A model generated the notes under the pieces. That model worked only from the letters and a program-made list of their open reading frames with translations. It did not search any database and had not been told where the DNA came from. Below, one piece after another: positions 24,019-30,950 of a stretch of 64,000 nt of DNA. Position 1 is the stretch's first letter. Each line of letters starts with the position of its first letter. Origin of the DNA: Kitasatospora cinereorecta (GTDB lineage: Bacteria > Actinomycetota > Actinomycetes > Streptomycetales > Streptomycetaceae); assembly GCF_024172095.1 (NCBI RefSeq), contig NZ_JAMZDX010000007.1:372001-436000 (forward strand), written 5' to 3'. Made by a program: the position numbers and the translations under genes.

Positions 24019-25148
24019 CGGTAGACACTTCCGATCGCGCGCAGGTCGGGGTGGGAGCGGCCGAGCGGGCGCAGCCGCGCGGTGAACGACCGCTTGACCT
24101 TGCGCGGCAGGCCCGGGCCGAGCCCGACGTACTCCAGCGCCGAGCCGTCCGGCACGGCGGCCAGCAGGGACTTGGCGCCGCGTCCGGTCAGGCCGGTGTG
24201 GCACAGCTCCAGGCGGCGCAGCGGGCTGCCCGGCAGCGCGGCGGCCAGCGCCGCGGCGCCCTCGTCGCCGGTGGTGTTGCCGGTCGCGCCGAGGCTGCGC
24301 TCGGACATCGGCCGGCCCAGGTCGAGCGCCTCGATGCCGGCCAGCGCGTCGGCGAGCGCCCGGGCGCCGGCCGGGCCGATGCCGTTGCCGCCGAGGCCGA
24401 GCCGCACCGGCCGGGCCGGGTCGGCGGCGGCCGCGAGCAGCGCGGCGCCGCGGTCGCCGAGGTGGTTGGCGGGCAGGTACAGCTCGCGCACGCCCGCCTC
24501 GCGGATCAGCGTGGCCAGCAGCGGAGCCGTCTCGGCGGTGAGTCCGTTGCCGCCGAGGAAGAGCCGCTCCACGTGGTGCGGACGGGCCGTCAGGGCGTCC
24601 ACCAGGGCGCGCAGCCCGTCCGCGGTCAGGCCGGTGTTCACCAGGTCGAGGGTGCGCAGCGCGCTGTCGCGGCGCAGCAGCTCGGCCAGCGTACGGGCGC
24701 CCCGCTCGCCGACCGGGTTGCGCTTCAGCCACAGGGCGCGGACGGTGGTGTCCCCGTCCAGCGCGGTCGCGAGGGCGGCGACGCCCGCGGGGCCGATCCG
24801 GTTGCAGCCGAGGTAGAGGGTGTGCAGGCCGTGCCCGTCGGTCAGCACGGCGGCGACCGTGCGCGCGCCATCGTCCCCGATCGCATTGGTGCCGAGCAGG
24901 ACGTGCGCGGCGTGCGGGGAGGCGGCGGCGGCCGGCATCAGCCGGGCGGCGCCGGCCGGTCCGAGGCCCTGCTTGCACAGGTCGACCCGCCCGTCGGCCC
25001 GCAGGGTGCCGACCGGGAAGACCTCGTCGGCCTCGACCGGTGCGGCCGACCCGAGGCGGGCCAGCAGCGGGTCCAGGGCGGCGGGGTCGCCGATCGGAAT
25101 GTCCGGGTGCTCGATCGCGGGGCACCGTACGGGTGTCGGCTGCGTCAT
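24015..25148 (-). CDS. Leucine-rich repeat (RNI-like) protein
   Basis: 377 residues. Eight or so repeats of about 28 residues with the ribonuclease-inhibitor pattern: HTLYLGCNRIGPAGVAALAT, RALWLKRNPVGERGARTLAE, RTLDLVNTGLTADGLRALVD, ERLFLGGNGLTAETAPLLAT, RELYLPANHLGDRGAALLAA. An N-terminal cap and a basic C-terminus (PRKVKRSFTARLRPLGRSH) flank them. No signal peptide, so cytoplasmic. I start at ATG 25148 (GGAG 5 bases upstream); longer frames run into the tRNA-like gene that ends 28 bases upstream. First protein gene of the operon. LRR arcs bind protein or RNA; the nearby RNA gene makes the latter worth testing. Confidence 0.9.
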   Translation of the reverse strand: MTQPTPVRCPAIEHPDIPIGDPAALDPLLARLGSAAPVEADEVFPVGTLRADGRVDLCKQGLGPAGAARLMPAAAASPHAAHVLLGTNAIGDDGARTVAAVLTDGHGLHTLYLGCNRIGPAGVAALATALDGDTTVRALWLKRNPVGERGARTLAELLRRDSALRTLDLVNTGLTADGLRALVDALTARPHHVERLFLGGNGLTAETAPLLATLIREAGVRELYLPANHLGDRGAALLAAAADPARPVRLGLGGNGIGPAGARALADALAGIEALDLGRPMSERSLGATGNTTGDEGAAALAAALPGSPLRRLELCHTGLTGRGAKSLLAAVPDGSALEYVGLGPGLPRKVKRSFTARLRPLGRSHPDLRAIGSVYR

Positions 25149-25175
25149 CACCACTCCACACCGGTCGGTCAAAGG

Positions 25176-25254
25176 TGGCAAGGCCGGTCGGATTCGAACC
25201 GACGTCCTCCAGCTTGATGCTTGGGCGCGACGACCTCTGCGCTACAGCCTTGCC
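25176..25254 (-). tRNA. tRNA-like RNA at the head of the LRR-Ank-MoxR-VWA operon, isotype not assignable
   Basis: On the minus strand the RNA has a D-arm GCGC-AGAGGTCGTC-GCGC, a canonical T-arm GTCGG-TTCGAAT-CCGAC and an encoded CCA (25178-25176). As an ordinary tRNA it would run from A25251 with acceptor AAGGCTG/CGGCCTT. But pairing continues through GGC/GCC into the CCA, giving a 10-bp acceptor helix from G25254. The anticodon arm is not canonical: CC, a bulged A, AGC, loop ATCAA, GCT, GG (25224-25209), with no proper U33 and no 5+7+5 geometry; read loosely the centre is TCA or CAA. The variable region is short, ruling out Leu, Ser or Sec. The LRR start is 28 bases further on. More likely a tRNA mimic or diverged tRNA than a decoding tRNA. 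Confidence 0.8.
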
Positions 25255-25261
25255 GCGGGAG

Positions 25262-25267
25262 ATCATA
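25262..25267 (-). promoter_or_regulatory. -10 element of the tRNA-like/LRR operon
   Basis: TATGAT on the minus strand (25267-25262), a near-consensus -10. The expected start point, 6-8 bases on, is at about 25254-25256, that is at the first G of the extended acceptor stem. A weak TTCGAA lies 18 bases upstream as a possible -35. Confidence 0.55.
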
Positions 25268-25462
25268 GCGGTCCCCGGCCCGGTGTTCGAATCGCGGCCA
25301 GGGGCTGCCGCCGCAGGTCAACGGATGTGCACGATCGAGCCGTTGACCACTCGGACCGGTGAACATCGGATGACGGGCGGACGTTCTCCACCCCCGGCCG
25401 GCGCCGGTGCGAGAAGGTGTGCCCGCGACCAGCTCACGCCCCGTCAACCGGGAGGACACCCG

Positions 25463-26182
25463 ATGCCCATCGCCCACTACGGCGTGCTCGCCGCCCGGGC
25501 CGTCGGCCGCCGCCGGGAAGGCGCCGGCGACACCCCGCACTACCAGATCCACCTGCGCGACCAGGGCGGCACCGAGTTCCGGGCCGCCGTCAACGTGCAG
25601 TCCCAGCAGGCCCCCTCCGACCTGATGTACCTCGTCGACGACGACTTCCACCACCCCGTCACCGCGCTGCTGCTCGCCACCGCCTTGGGCTGGACCCCGC
25701 TGCCCCCGCGCCCCGGCACCGCGGCCCTCGACCTGGTCCGCGACAAGCTCCTCGACCCGGCCGCCCTGCGCACCCTCCCGCCCGACCGGCCCGGTCCCGA
25801 CAACGACCTCGCCGACCTGCTCGACCAGCGCGTCCAGCAGGCGATCGCCGAACCCGACGCCGTCGTGTACGTCTTCGGGCAGCGCTGGCCCACCGAGCCC
25901 ACCACCCCGGACAAGGTGTTCGGGTTCACGCCCGGCAACGGCGTCCACGACGTCCATATGAACCAGGGCAACAGCGGCCGCTTCCGCAGCGACGACGGCG
26001 TCCACCAGGACGGCGCGCTGCTGATCCACCGGCCCGCCGAGGCCCGCTGGACCGCCGTCTTCCTCGCCTTCCAGTCCCAGTCCTGGCACACGGACGACCG
26101 CACCGGCCACGCCCTCGACACCCCGCTGCCCCACCCGCGCGGGCACCACGCCGGCCACCCGCACGGCAGCGCCACGCCCTGA
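25463..26182 (+). CDS. DUF2278 (YukJ-like) family protein
   Basis: 239 residues. Begins MPIAHYGVLAARAVGRR, with HYQIHLRDQGGTEFRAAVNV, then VVYVFGQRW and the diagnostic FTPGNGVHDVHMNQGNSGRF near the C-terminus followed by DGALLIH and VFLAFQSQSWHTDD. These are the hallmarks of the DUF2278/YukJ family, whose function is unknown. Histidine-rich C-terminal tail (HPRGHHAGHPHG). GGGAGG lies 8-9 bases before the ATG. Monocistronic, followed by a strong hairpin. It diverges from the tRNA-like operon across about 200 bases but shows no other link to it. Confidence 0.85.
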   Translation: MPIAHYGVLAARAVGRRREGAGDTPHYQIHLRDQGGTEFRAAVNVQSQQAPSDLMYLVDDDFHHPVTALLLATALGWTPLPPRPGTAALDLVRDKLLDPAALRTLPPDRPGPDNDLADLLDQRVQQAIAEPDAVVYVFGQRWPTEPTTPDKVFGFTPGNGVHDVHMNQGNSGRFRSDDGVHQDGALLIHRPAEARWTAVFLAFQSQSWHTDDRTGHALDTPLPHPRGHHAGHPHGSATP

Positions 26183-26195
26183 GCCGCCCCGACCT

Positions 26196-26228
26196 CCCGC
26201 GCGCCGGGCCGTTCCCTCGGCGCGCGGG
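26196..26228 (+). terminator. Terminator of the DUF2278 gene
   Basis: Perfect 11-bp arms CCCGCGCGCCG/CGGCGCGCGGG (26196-26206 and 26218-26228) with an 11-base loop, 13 bases past the stop. Confidence 0.75.
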
Positions 26229-26339
26229 GCTGCGCGGTCCCGCGCCCCGGGGACCTTCGGCCCTACCGCGCCGCCCGGCCCGCGAGCACGCTGATCTTGT
26301 CAGCCACCGCCGGCCCGCAGCGGCAAGGAGTGAGCCATC

Positions 26340-27353
26340 ATGACCGCGCTCGCACTCACCGACACCCAGCTGGACCTGCTCGCCGCCGCCGGCGGCGCCG
26401 CGCCCTCGCTGCACAACAGCCAGCCCTGGCGCTTTTGCCCGACCGCCGACCGCCACGGGCTCCAGGTCCGCATCGATTCCTCCCGGGCCGTCCCGATCAC
26501 CGACCCCGACGGCCGCGCCCTCCACCTGTCCGTCGGCGCCGCCGTGTTCAACCTGCGGGTCGCCGCCGCCCAGCTCGGCCGCACCGCCACCGTACGGCTG
26601 CTGCCCGACCCGGCAGACCCGCAGCTGGCCGCCGAACTCGACCTCTCCGCACCCGCCGAGGACCGCCGGCCCTTCGGCCCCGACCTCTACCCGGCGATCG
26701 CCCACCGCCACTCCAGCCGCCGCCCGTTCAGCAACCGCGACATCCCCGAGCAGATCCTCGGCGACCTCGTCGATGCCGCCCGCGCCGAAGGCGTGGACCT
26801 CGCCGTCCTCGAGGAGTACGGCGTACGCCGCGTGCTGGAGCTGACCACCGAGGCCGAACTCCGCACCGCCGCCGACCTCGCGCGCCAGGCCGAGACCCGC
26901 AGCTGGCTGCGCCCGGAGGGCCCCACCGCGGACGGCATGCCGCCCGCGGTGCTCGGACCGCAGGACCACGACGCCCGCGTCCCCGTCCGCAGCTTCACCG
27001 GCCACCCGCCGACCCGCCCGGCCCCGCCCACCGAACGCTTCGAACCGCTCCCGCAGCTCGCCACCCTCGCCACCCGCACCGACCATCCCGCGGACTGGCT
27101 GCGCACCGGGCAAGCGATGGAACGCGTCTGGCTGCTCGCCACCGTCCACGGCGTCCGCGCCTCCGTCCTCCACCAGGCCGTCGAATGGCCCGACACCCGC
27201 TGGCGCCTGCGCGAACCCGAGGACGGCCCCGCCCACGTCCAACTCGTCCTGCGCCTTGGCTACGGCCCGCCCGGAACCCCCTCCCCGCGCCGCCCGGTCG
27301 GCGAGATCCTCGACGACACCCACCCGGCCGAGCCCCACCTCCCGACCGGCTGA
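26340..27353 (+). CDS. Acg-family nitroreductase-like protein
   Basis: 337 residues. APSLHNSQPWRF at the N-terminus and HRHSSRRPFSNRDIP in the first third are typical of Acg-type flavin proteins, a nitroreductase-fold family found in actinobacterial dormancy and redox-stress sets (Mycobacterium Rv2032 type). The C-terminal WRLREPEDGPAHVQLVLRLG closes the second nitroreductase-like half. AAGGAG lies about 10 bases before the ATG. The nearby universal stress protein gene at 29.1-30.0 kb is a common genomic companion of this family. Enzymatic activity is often absent in relatives, so none is claimed. Confidence 0.85.
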   Translation: MTALALTDTQLDLLAAAGGAAPSLHNSQPWRFCPTADRHGLQVRIDSSRAVPITDPDGRALHLSVGAAVFNLRVAAAQLGRTATVRLLPDPADPQLAAELDLSAPAEDRRPFGPDLYPAIAHRHSSRRPFSNRDIPEQILGDLVDAARAEGVDLAVLEEYGVRRVLELTTEAELRTAADLARQAETRSWLRPEGPTADGMPPAVLGPQDHDARVPVRSFTGHPPTRPAPPTERFEPLPQLATLATRTDHPADWLRTGQAMERVWLLATVHGVRASVLHQAVEWPDTRWRLREPEDGPAHVQLVLRLGYGPPGTPSPRRPVGEILDDTHPAEPHLPTG

Positions 27354-27484
27354 CGCGGCCTGCGCCCGTCCTACGCCCCGCGTACCCGCGGCGACTTCGC
27401 CCTCACCCAAGCGTACATGCGCCGCCCCTGACCCCCGGACCCCGAACGGACAGGCTCCCGATGTCCGCGTGAGAGGATGCCGGG

Positions 27485-28201
27485 ATGGTCGGCCAGGAGA
27501 GCATGGTGAGCGCGGCGTCCGAGAGCGCGCCGTGCGACCTCGCCCCGCACGGCGTGGTCGACCTGCGCGGACGCCGCGGCGAACCGGTCCGGCTCACCTA
27601 CGCGGCCGATGCCGTCGTGGTCGTCGGCGGGCTGCCCGGCAGTGGGAAGAGCACGCTGATCCGCCGGTGGGAACCGGCCGTCCGCGCGGACGTCGTCGAC
27701 CCCCGCCGCACCCGCCTCGCCTGCCAGGCCGTCATGCCGTCCTGGCTCCGGTACGCCGCGTACCGGCCGTGGACCAGGACGCTCCACCTCCTGCGCACCC
27801 GCGCCGCGTTCCGCCGGCCCGGTCCGCTGCTGGTGCACGACTGCGCCAGCCGCTGGTGGATGCGCCGCCTCCTCGCCCGCTGGGCCCGGCGGTACCACCG
27901 CGAACTGCACGTCGTCCTCCTCGCCGTCCACCGCGAGGACGCCCTCGCCGGCCAGCGCGCCCGCAACCGCACCACCGGCGGCCGCGTCTTCCGCCGTCAC
28001 GTCCGCGGCCTCACCCGCCTCACGGACGCCCTGGAGGGCCGGGGCCGAGCCGCGCTCCCCGGCGCAACGTCCGTCCTGCTGGCGGACGCCGCCTCGCGCG
28101 AACGCCTCGCCGCCGTGGCCTTCCTGACGGACGACCACCTTGCCCACCTGCCGCACCAGCGGCGCAGTGGAACGGTCCAGGACGCCGACCACCCGGCGTG
28201 A
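27485..28201 (+). CDS. P-loop ATP-binding protein, kinase-like
   Basis: 238 residues. A single Walker A, VVGGLPGSGKSTLIRRW (about residue 48), then LVHDCASRWWMRRLLARWAR and VLLAVHREDALAGQRARNRT, the layout of small zeta/gluconate-kinase-like P-loop proteins in which an arginine-rich lid follows. The middle is very rich in Arg and Trp. No membrane segment. AGAGGA lies 7 bases before the ATG. It is followed after 16 bases by a GT2 glycosyltransferase, so the two are probably co-transcribed. Phosphoryl acceptor unknown. Confidence 0.75.
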   Translation: MVGQESMVSAASESAPCDLAPHGVVDLRGRRGEPVRLTYAADAVVVVGGLPGSGKSTLIRRWEPAVRADVVDPRRTRLACQAVMPSWLRYAAYRPWTRTLHLLRTRAAFRRPGPLLVHDCASRWWMRRLLARWARRYHRELHVVLLAVHREDALAGQRARNRTTGGRVFRRHVRGLTRLTDALEGRGRAALPGATSVLLADAASRERLAAVAFLTDDHLAHLPHQRRSGTVQDADHPA

Positions 28202-28217
28202 CCCGAAGGAGAAGGCG

Positions 28218-29099
28218 ATGACCGGCACCGAGGCGACCGTCGACGCGGTGGTCCTCACCATGAACGACCGCCCCGACGAGTTCCCCAGGGCGATGGCGTC
28301 GCTGCTCGCCCAGAAGGGCGTCGACCTGCGCGTGGTCGTCGTCGGCAACGGCGTCGTACCCGACCACGTCCCGGCCGGCGTCCGCACCGTGGCCCTCGCC
28401 GAGAACACCGGCATCCCGCAGGGCCGCAACGCCGGGGCGGACGCCCTCGCCGGGCCGGACGCGGGGGAGTTCGTCTTCTTCTTCGACAACGACGCGGTCC
28501 TCCCCACCACCGACACCCTCGCCCGACTGGTCGACGAGGCCCGCCGCCACCCGGAGGCCGCCTACCTCCAGCCCCGCATCGCCGACCCCGACACCGGGGT
28601 GACCGTGCGCCGCTGGGTGCCACGGCTCGGGGCCGGCGACCCGATGCGCCCTGGCACGGTCACGGTGATGGCGGAAGGCGTCCTGGTCCGCCGCGCCGAC
28701 TACGACCGGGCCGGCGGCTGGCCGGGCCACTTCTTCCTCTACCACGAGGGCCTCGACCTCAGCTGGCGGCTCTGGGACCTCGGCCGCACCGGCTGGTACG
28801 CACCCGACATCACCGTCCACCACCCGGCCACCGACCCCGCCCGCCACGCCCTCTACTTCCGGCTGGTCGCCCGCAACCGGGTGTGGGTCGCCTACCGCCG
28901 CCTCCCCGCCCCGCTGATCCCGCTCTACCTGGCCGCCTGGACCCTGCTCACCGTCGCCCGCACCCGCTCGCGGGCCGGGCTCGCCACCTGGTTCGCCGGC
29001 CTGCGTGAAGGGCTGCGCGGCGGCCACGGCGAACGGCGGCCGATGTCCTGGACCACCGTGTGGCGGCTGACCAGGGCAGGCCGGCCGCCGATCGTCTGA
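28218..29099 (+). CDS. GT2-family glycosyltransferase
   Basis: 293 residues. The GT-A fold is shown by VDAVVLTMNDRPDEF, NTGIPQGRNAG, the metal-binding FFFDNDAVL (DxD equivalent) and GHFFLYHEGLDLSWRL (acceptor-side ED-type motif). A C-terminal hydrophobic helix (LIPLYLAAWTLLTVA) suggests membrane association. AAGGAGAAGG precedes the ATG closely. It shares an operon with the P-loop protein. Similar to rhamnosyl/galactofuranosyl-type transferases by layout only; donor and acceptor are unknown. Confidence 0.88.
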   Translation: MTGTEATVDAVVLTMNDRPDEFPRAMASLLAQKGVDLRVVVVGNGVVPDHVPAGVRTVALAENTGIPQGRNAGADALAGPDAGEFVFFFDNDAVLPTTDTLARLVDEARRHPEAAYLQPRIADPDTGVTVRRWVPRLGAGDPMRPGTVTVMAEGVLVRRADYDRAGGWPGHFFLYHEGLDLSWRLWDLGRTGWYAPDITVHHPATDPARHALYFRLVARNRVWVAYRRLPAPLIPLYLAAWTLLTVARTRSRAGLATWFAGLREGLRGGHGERRPMSWTTVWRLTRAGRPPIV

Positions 29100-29132
29100 C
29101 GCCCCGGGCGGTCCGGCGCCCGCGGGGGAGGC

Positions 29133-29999
29133 TCAGCTCTCCGCTTCGGCGGGCGGCGGTACGGTGACCACCGGGCAGTGGGCGCGGTGCAGCAGCCCGT
29201 GCGGCACCGAACCCAGCCGCATGCCGGTGAACCCGCCGTGGCCCCGCCGGCCGACCACCACCGCGAGGGCGCCCTCCGAGACCCGGGCCAGCTCCTCGAC
29301 CGGATGCCCGCGCAGCACCTCGCGCTCCAGCTCCAGATCGGGGAACTGCTCGACGCAGCCCGCCGTGGCCACGTGCAGCTGACGGCGCAACTCCTCCACG
29401 GCGACCTTCTCGTCGAACGGCACGATCAGCGGCACCTGCCACACCCACGCCGCCCGCAGCGCCGCCCCGCGACGCGCGGCGAACTCCGCGGCGAACTGCA
29501 CCGCCGTCACCGACGACGGGCTGCCGTCCACGCCCACCACCACCCACGGCCGCCCGTCGGCGGGCGGCTCCGGGTCGCGGACCACGACCACCGGGCAGCG
29601 GGCCTGCGCACTGACCGGGACGGTCACCGAGTAGCCGCTGAGGATCTCCTCCAGCCGGCTCATCCCACGCGAGCCGAGGACCAGCAGCTCGGCCTGCGTC
29701 GACTCCCGGCACAGCACCCGCGCCGGGCTGCCGTCGGCGATCACCGGCACGGTCTTCAGGCCCGCCACACGTCCCCGGACCAGCTCGACGATCTGGTCCA
29801 GCGCCGCGCCACCGCTCTCGCTCGACGAGCCGTGGCGGCGCTTGCCCTCGCCGCGCCGCTCCTCCGGGACGGCGTGCACCAGCCGCAGCGGCACACCTCG
29901 CCGGTCCGCCTCGTCCGCCGCCCACGCCACCACCGTGGGGTTGACGGCGAGCGCGTCGACGCCGAGCACGACCGGCCGACGTTCACCCGTGGACGTCAT
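29133..29999 (-). CDS. Universal stress protein with two USP domains
   Basis: 288 residues made of two tandem USP domains. Domain 1 starts PVVLGVDALAVNPTVVAWA and has LVLGSRGMSRLEEILSGYSV; domain 2 starts WVVVGVDGSPSSVTAVQFAA and ends VVVGRRGHGGFTGMRLGSVP. The G-x2-G-x9-G(S/T) ATP-binding pattern is visible in the second. GGAGGAGGG lies 5 bases before ATG 29999. Such tandem USPs belong to actinobacterial hypoxia/stationary-phase stress responses. Convergent with the glycosyltransferase gene. Confidence 0.92.
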   Translation of the reverse strand: MTSTGERRPVVLGVDALAVNPTVVAWAADEADRRGVPLRLVHAVPEERRGEGKRRHGSSSESGGAALDQIVELVRGRVAGLKTVPVIADGSPARVLCRESTQAELLVLGSRGMSRLEEILSGYSVTVPVSAQARCPVVVVRDPEPPADGRPWVVVGVDGSPSSVTAVQFAAEFAARRGAALRAAWVWQVPLIVPFDEKVAVEELRRQLHVATAGCVEQFPDLELEREVLRGHPVEELARVSEGALAVVVGRRGHGGFTGMRLGSVPHGLLHRAHCPVVTVPPPAEAES

Positions 30000-30114
30000 G
30001 GACCCTCCTCCACCTCGCCCCCGCACCGCGCCGCACGCGGTCCTACCCCCACGCTAGGCCCGCCCCACCGCCCGAGCGACGCCCGACTGACCCGTCCGGG
30101 AGGTCCGCGGTCCA

Positions 30115-30218
30115 CCATCAGGGGCTCGGGGAACTGCGAGGCCCGCCCCGGGGTCGGCGTAGTTTGCTGGTATCGCTCACCACGGGGTCGGCCTCGCAGT
30201 TCCCCGAGCCCCTGATGG
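30115..30218. repeat. Large intergenic inverted repeat with 29-bp arms
   Basis: Perfect 29-bp arms at 30115-30143 and 30190-30218 enclosing 46 bases. The arm contains CAGGGGCTCGGGGAACTGCG, close to the core of the repeat at 19641-19734. It lies 7 bases beyond the stop of the leftward methyltransferase gene and upstream of the USP gene, so it can terminate the former. A repeat-family element rather than a simple terminator, given its length. Confidence 0.8.
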
Positions 30219-30224
30219 TTCTCG

Positions 30225-30848
30225 TCAGGCCGTGGGGCGGTGTACCCGGACGAGGGTGTCGATCGCGTCGGCGGTGGTGCCGTCCGGTCGGGCGACGGGG
30301 CGGCGGACGCGTTCCGCGCGGTCGGTGGCGAGGCCGAGGCCGTCGAGGTGGGCGAGGACGCCGTCCGGCGTGTGCAGGACGGCCGGGTCCTGGGGGCCGC
30401 CGGTGCCGTCGGTCAGGTTGGTGGCGTCGTGGCCGACCAGCAGCAGCGTGCCGCCGGGCGCGAGCGCGCCGGCGGCGGTCCGCAGGACGGCGCCCATCGC
30501 GGCACCCGGCAACTGCAGGTACGCGATCACCACCAGGTCGTACCCGCCCTCCTCGGGCCGGTAGTCGAGCAGGTCGGCCCGTACCAGGTCGACCCGCGCC
30601 GAGACGTCGGCGGGCAACTGCGCCGCCAGCCGCCGGGCCCGGTCGATGGCGACGGCCGCGAAGTCGACGGCGGTCACCCGCCAGCCGCGCGCGGCGAGCC
30701 AGAGGCTGTTGCGGCCCTCGCCGGCGGCGAGGTCGAGGGCGCGGCCGGGCGGCAGGTCGGCGGTCTCGGCGGCGACCCAGCGGTTGGGTTCGGTGCCCCA
30801 GACCAGGTCGGCGGCCGCGTAGCGGGCGTCCCAGGCGTGACTGTCCAT
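30225..30848 (-). CDS. Class I SAM-dependent methyltransferase
   Basis: 207 residues. MDSHAWDARYAAADLVWGTEPNRWV is the N-terminal pattern of small TehB/thiopurine-type methyltransferases (quoted: WDARYAAADLVWGTEPNRW). The SAM site is ALDLAAGEGRNSLWLA, then VTAVDFAAVAIDRAR and VIAYLQLPGAAM. GGAGGAG precedes ATG 30848 by 8 bases. Soluble, monocistronic, with the 29-bp-arm repeat as terminator. The family methylates small toxic or xenobiotic molecules; this substrate is unknown. Confidence 0.88.
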   Translation of the reverse strand: MDSHAWDARYAAADLVWGTEPNRWVAAETADLPPGRALDLAAGEGRNSLWLAARGWRVTAVDFAAVAIDRARRLAAQLPADVSARVDLVRADLLDYRPEEGGYDLVVIAYLQLPGAAMGAVLRTAAGALAPGGTLLLVGHDATNLTDGTGGPQDPAVLHTPDGVLAHLDGLGLATDRAERVRRPVARPDGTTADAIDTLVRVHRPTA

Positions 30849-30950
30849 CGTGTCGCTCCTCCGGTGTTCGGTCCGGCCGTGCCCGTCTCGCATTCTCCGC
30901 GATCCGGCCCACCCGCGAGGGCGGGCGGGCCGGATCGGGGCCGTCAGCGG

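Noticed and set aside
25176..25254. Selenocysteine tRNA (loop centre reads TCA)
   Set aside because: No long variable arm, D-stem only four pairs, anticodon loop geometry wrong, and no sel genes in the window.
25176..25254. Leucine tRNA with CAA anticodon
   Set aside because: Would need a class II variable arm, which is absent, and the anticodon stem would not pair.
22234..25266. A 1010-codon continuous minus-strand frame covering both LRR and ankyrin genes
   Set aside because: The first part is an Arg-rich shadow of the LRR gene; the real ankyrin protein starts at the TTG overlapping the LRR stop.
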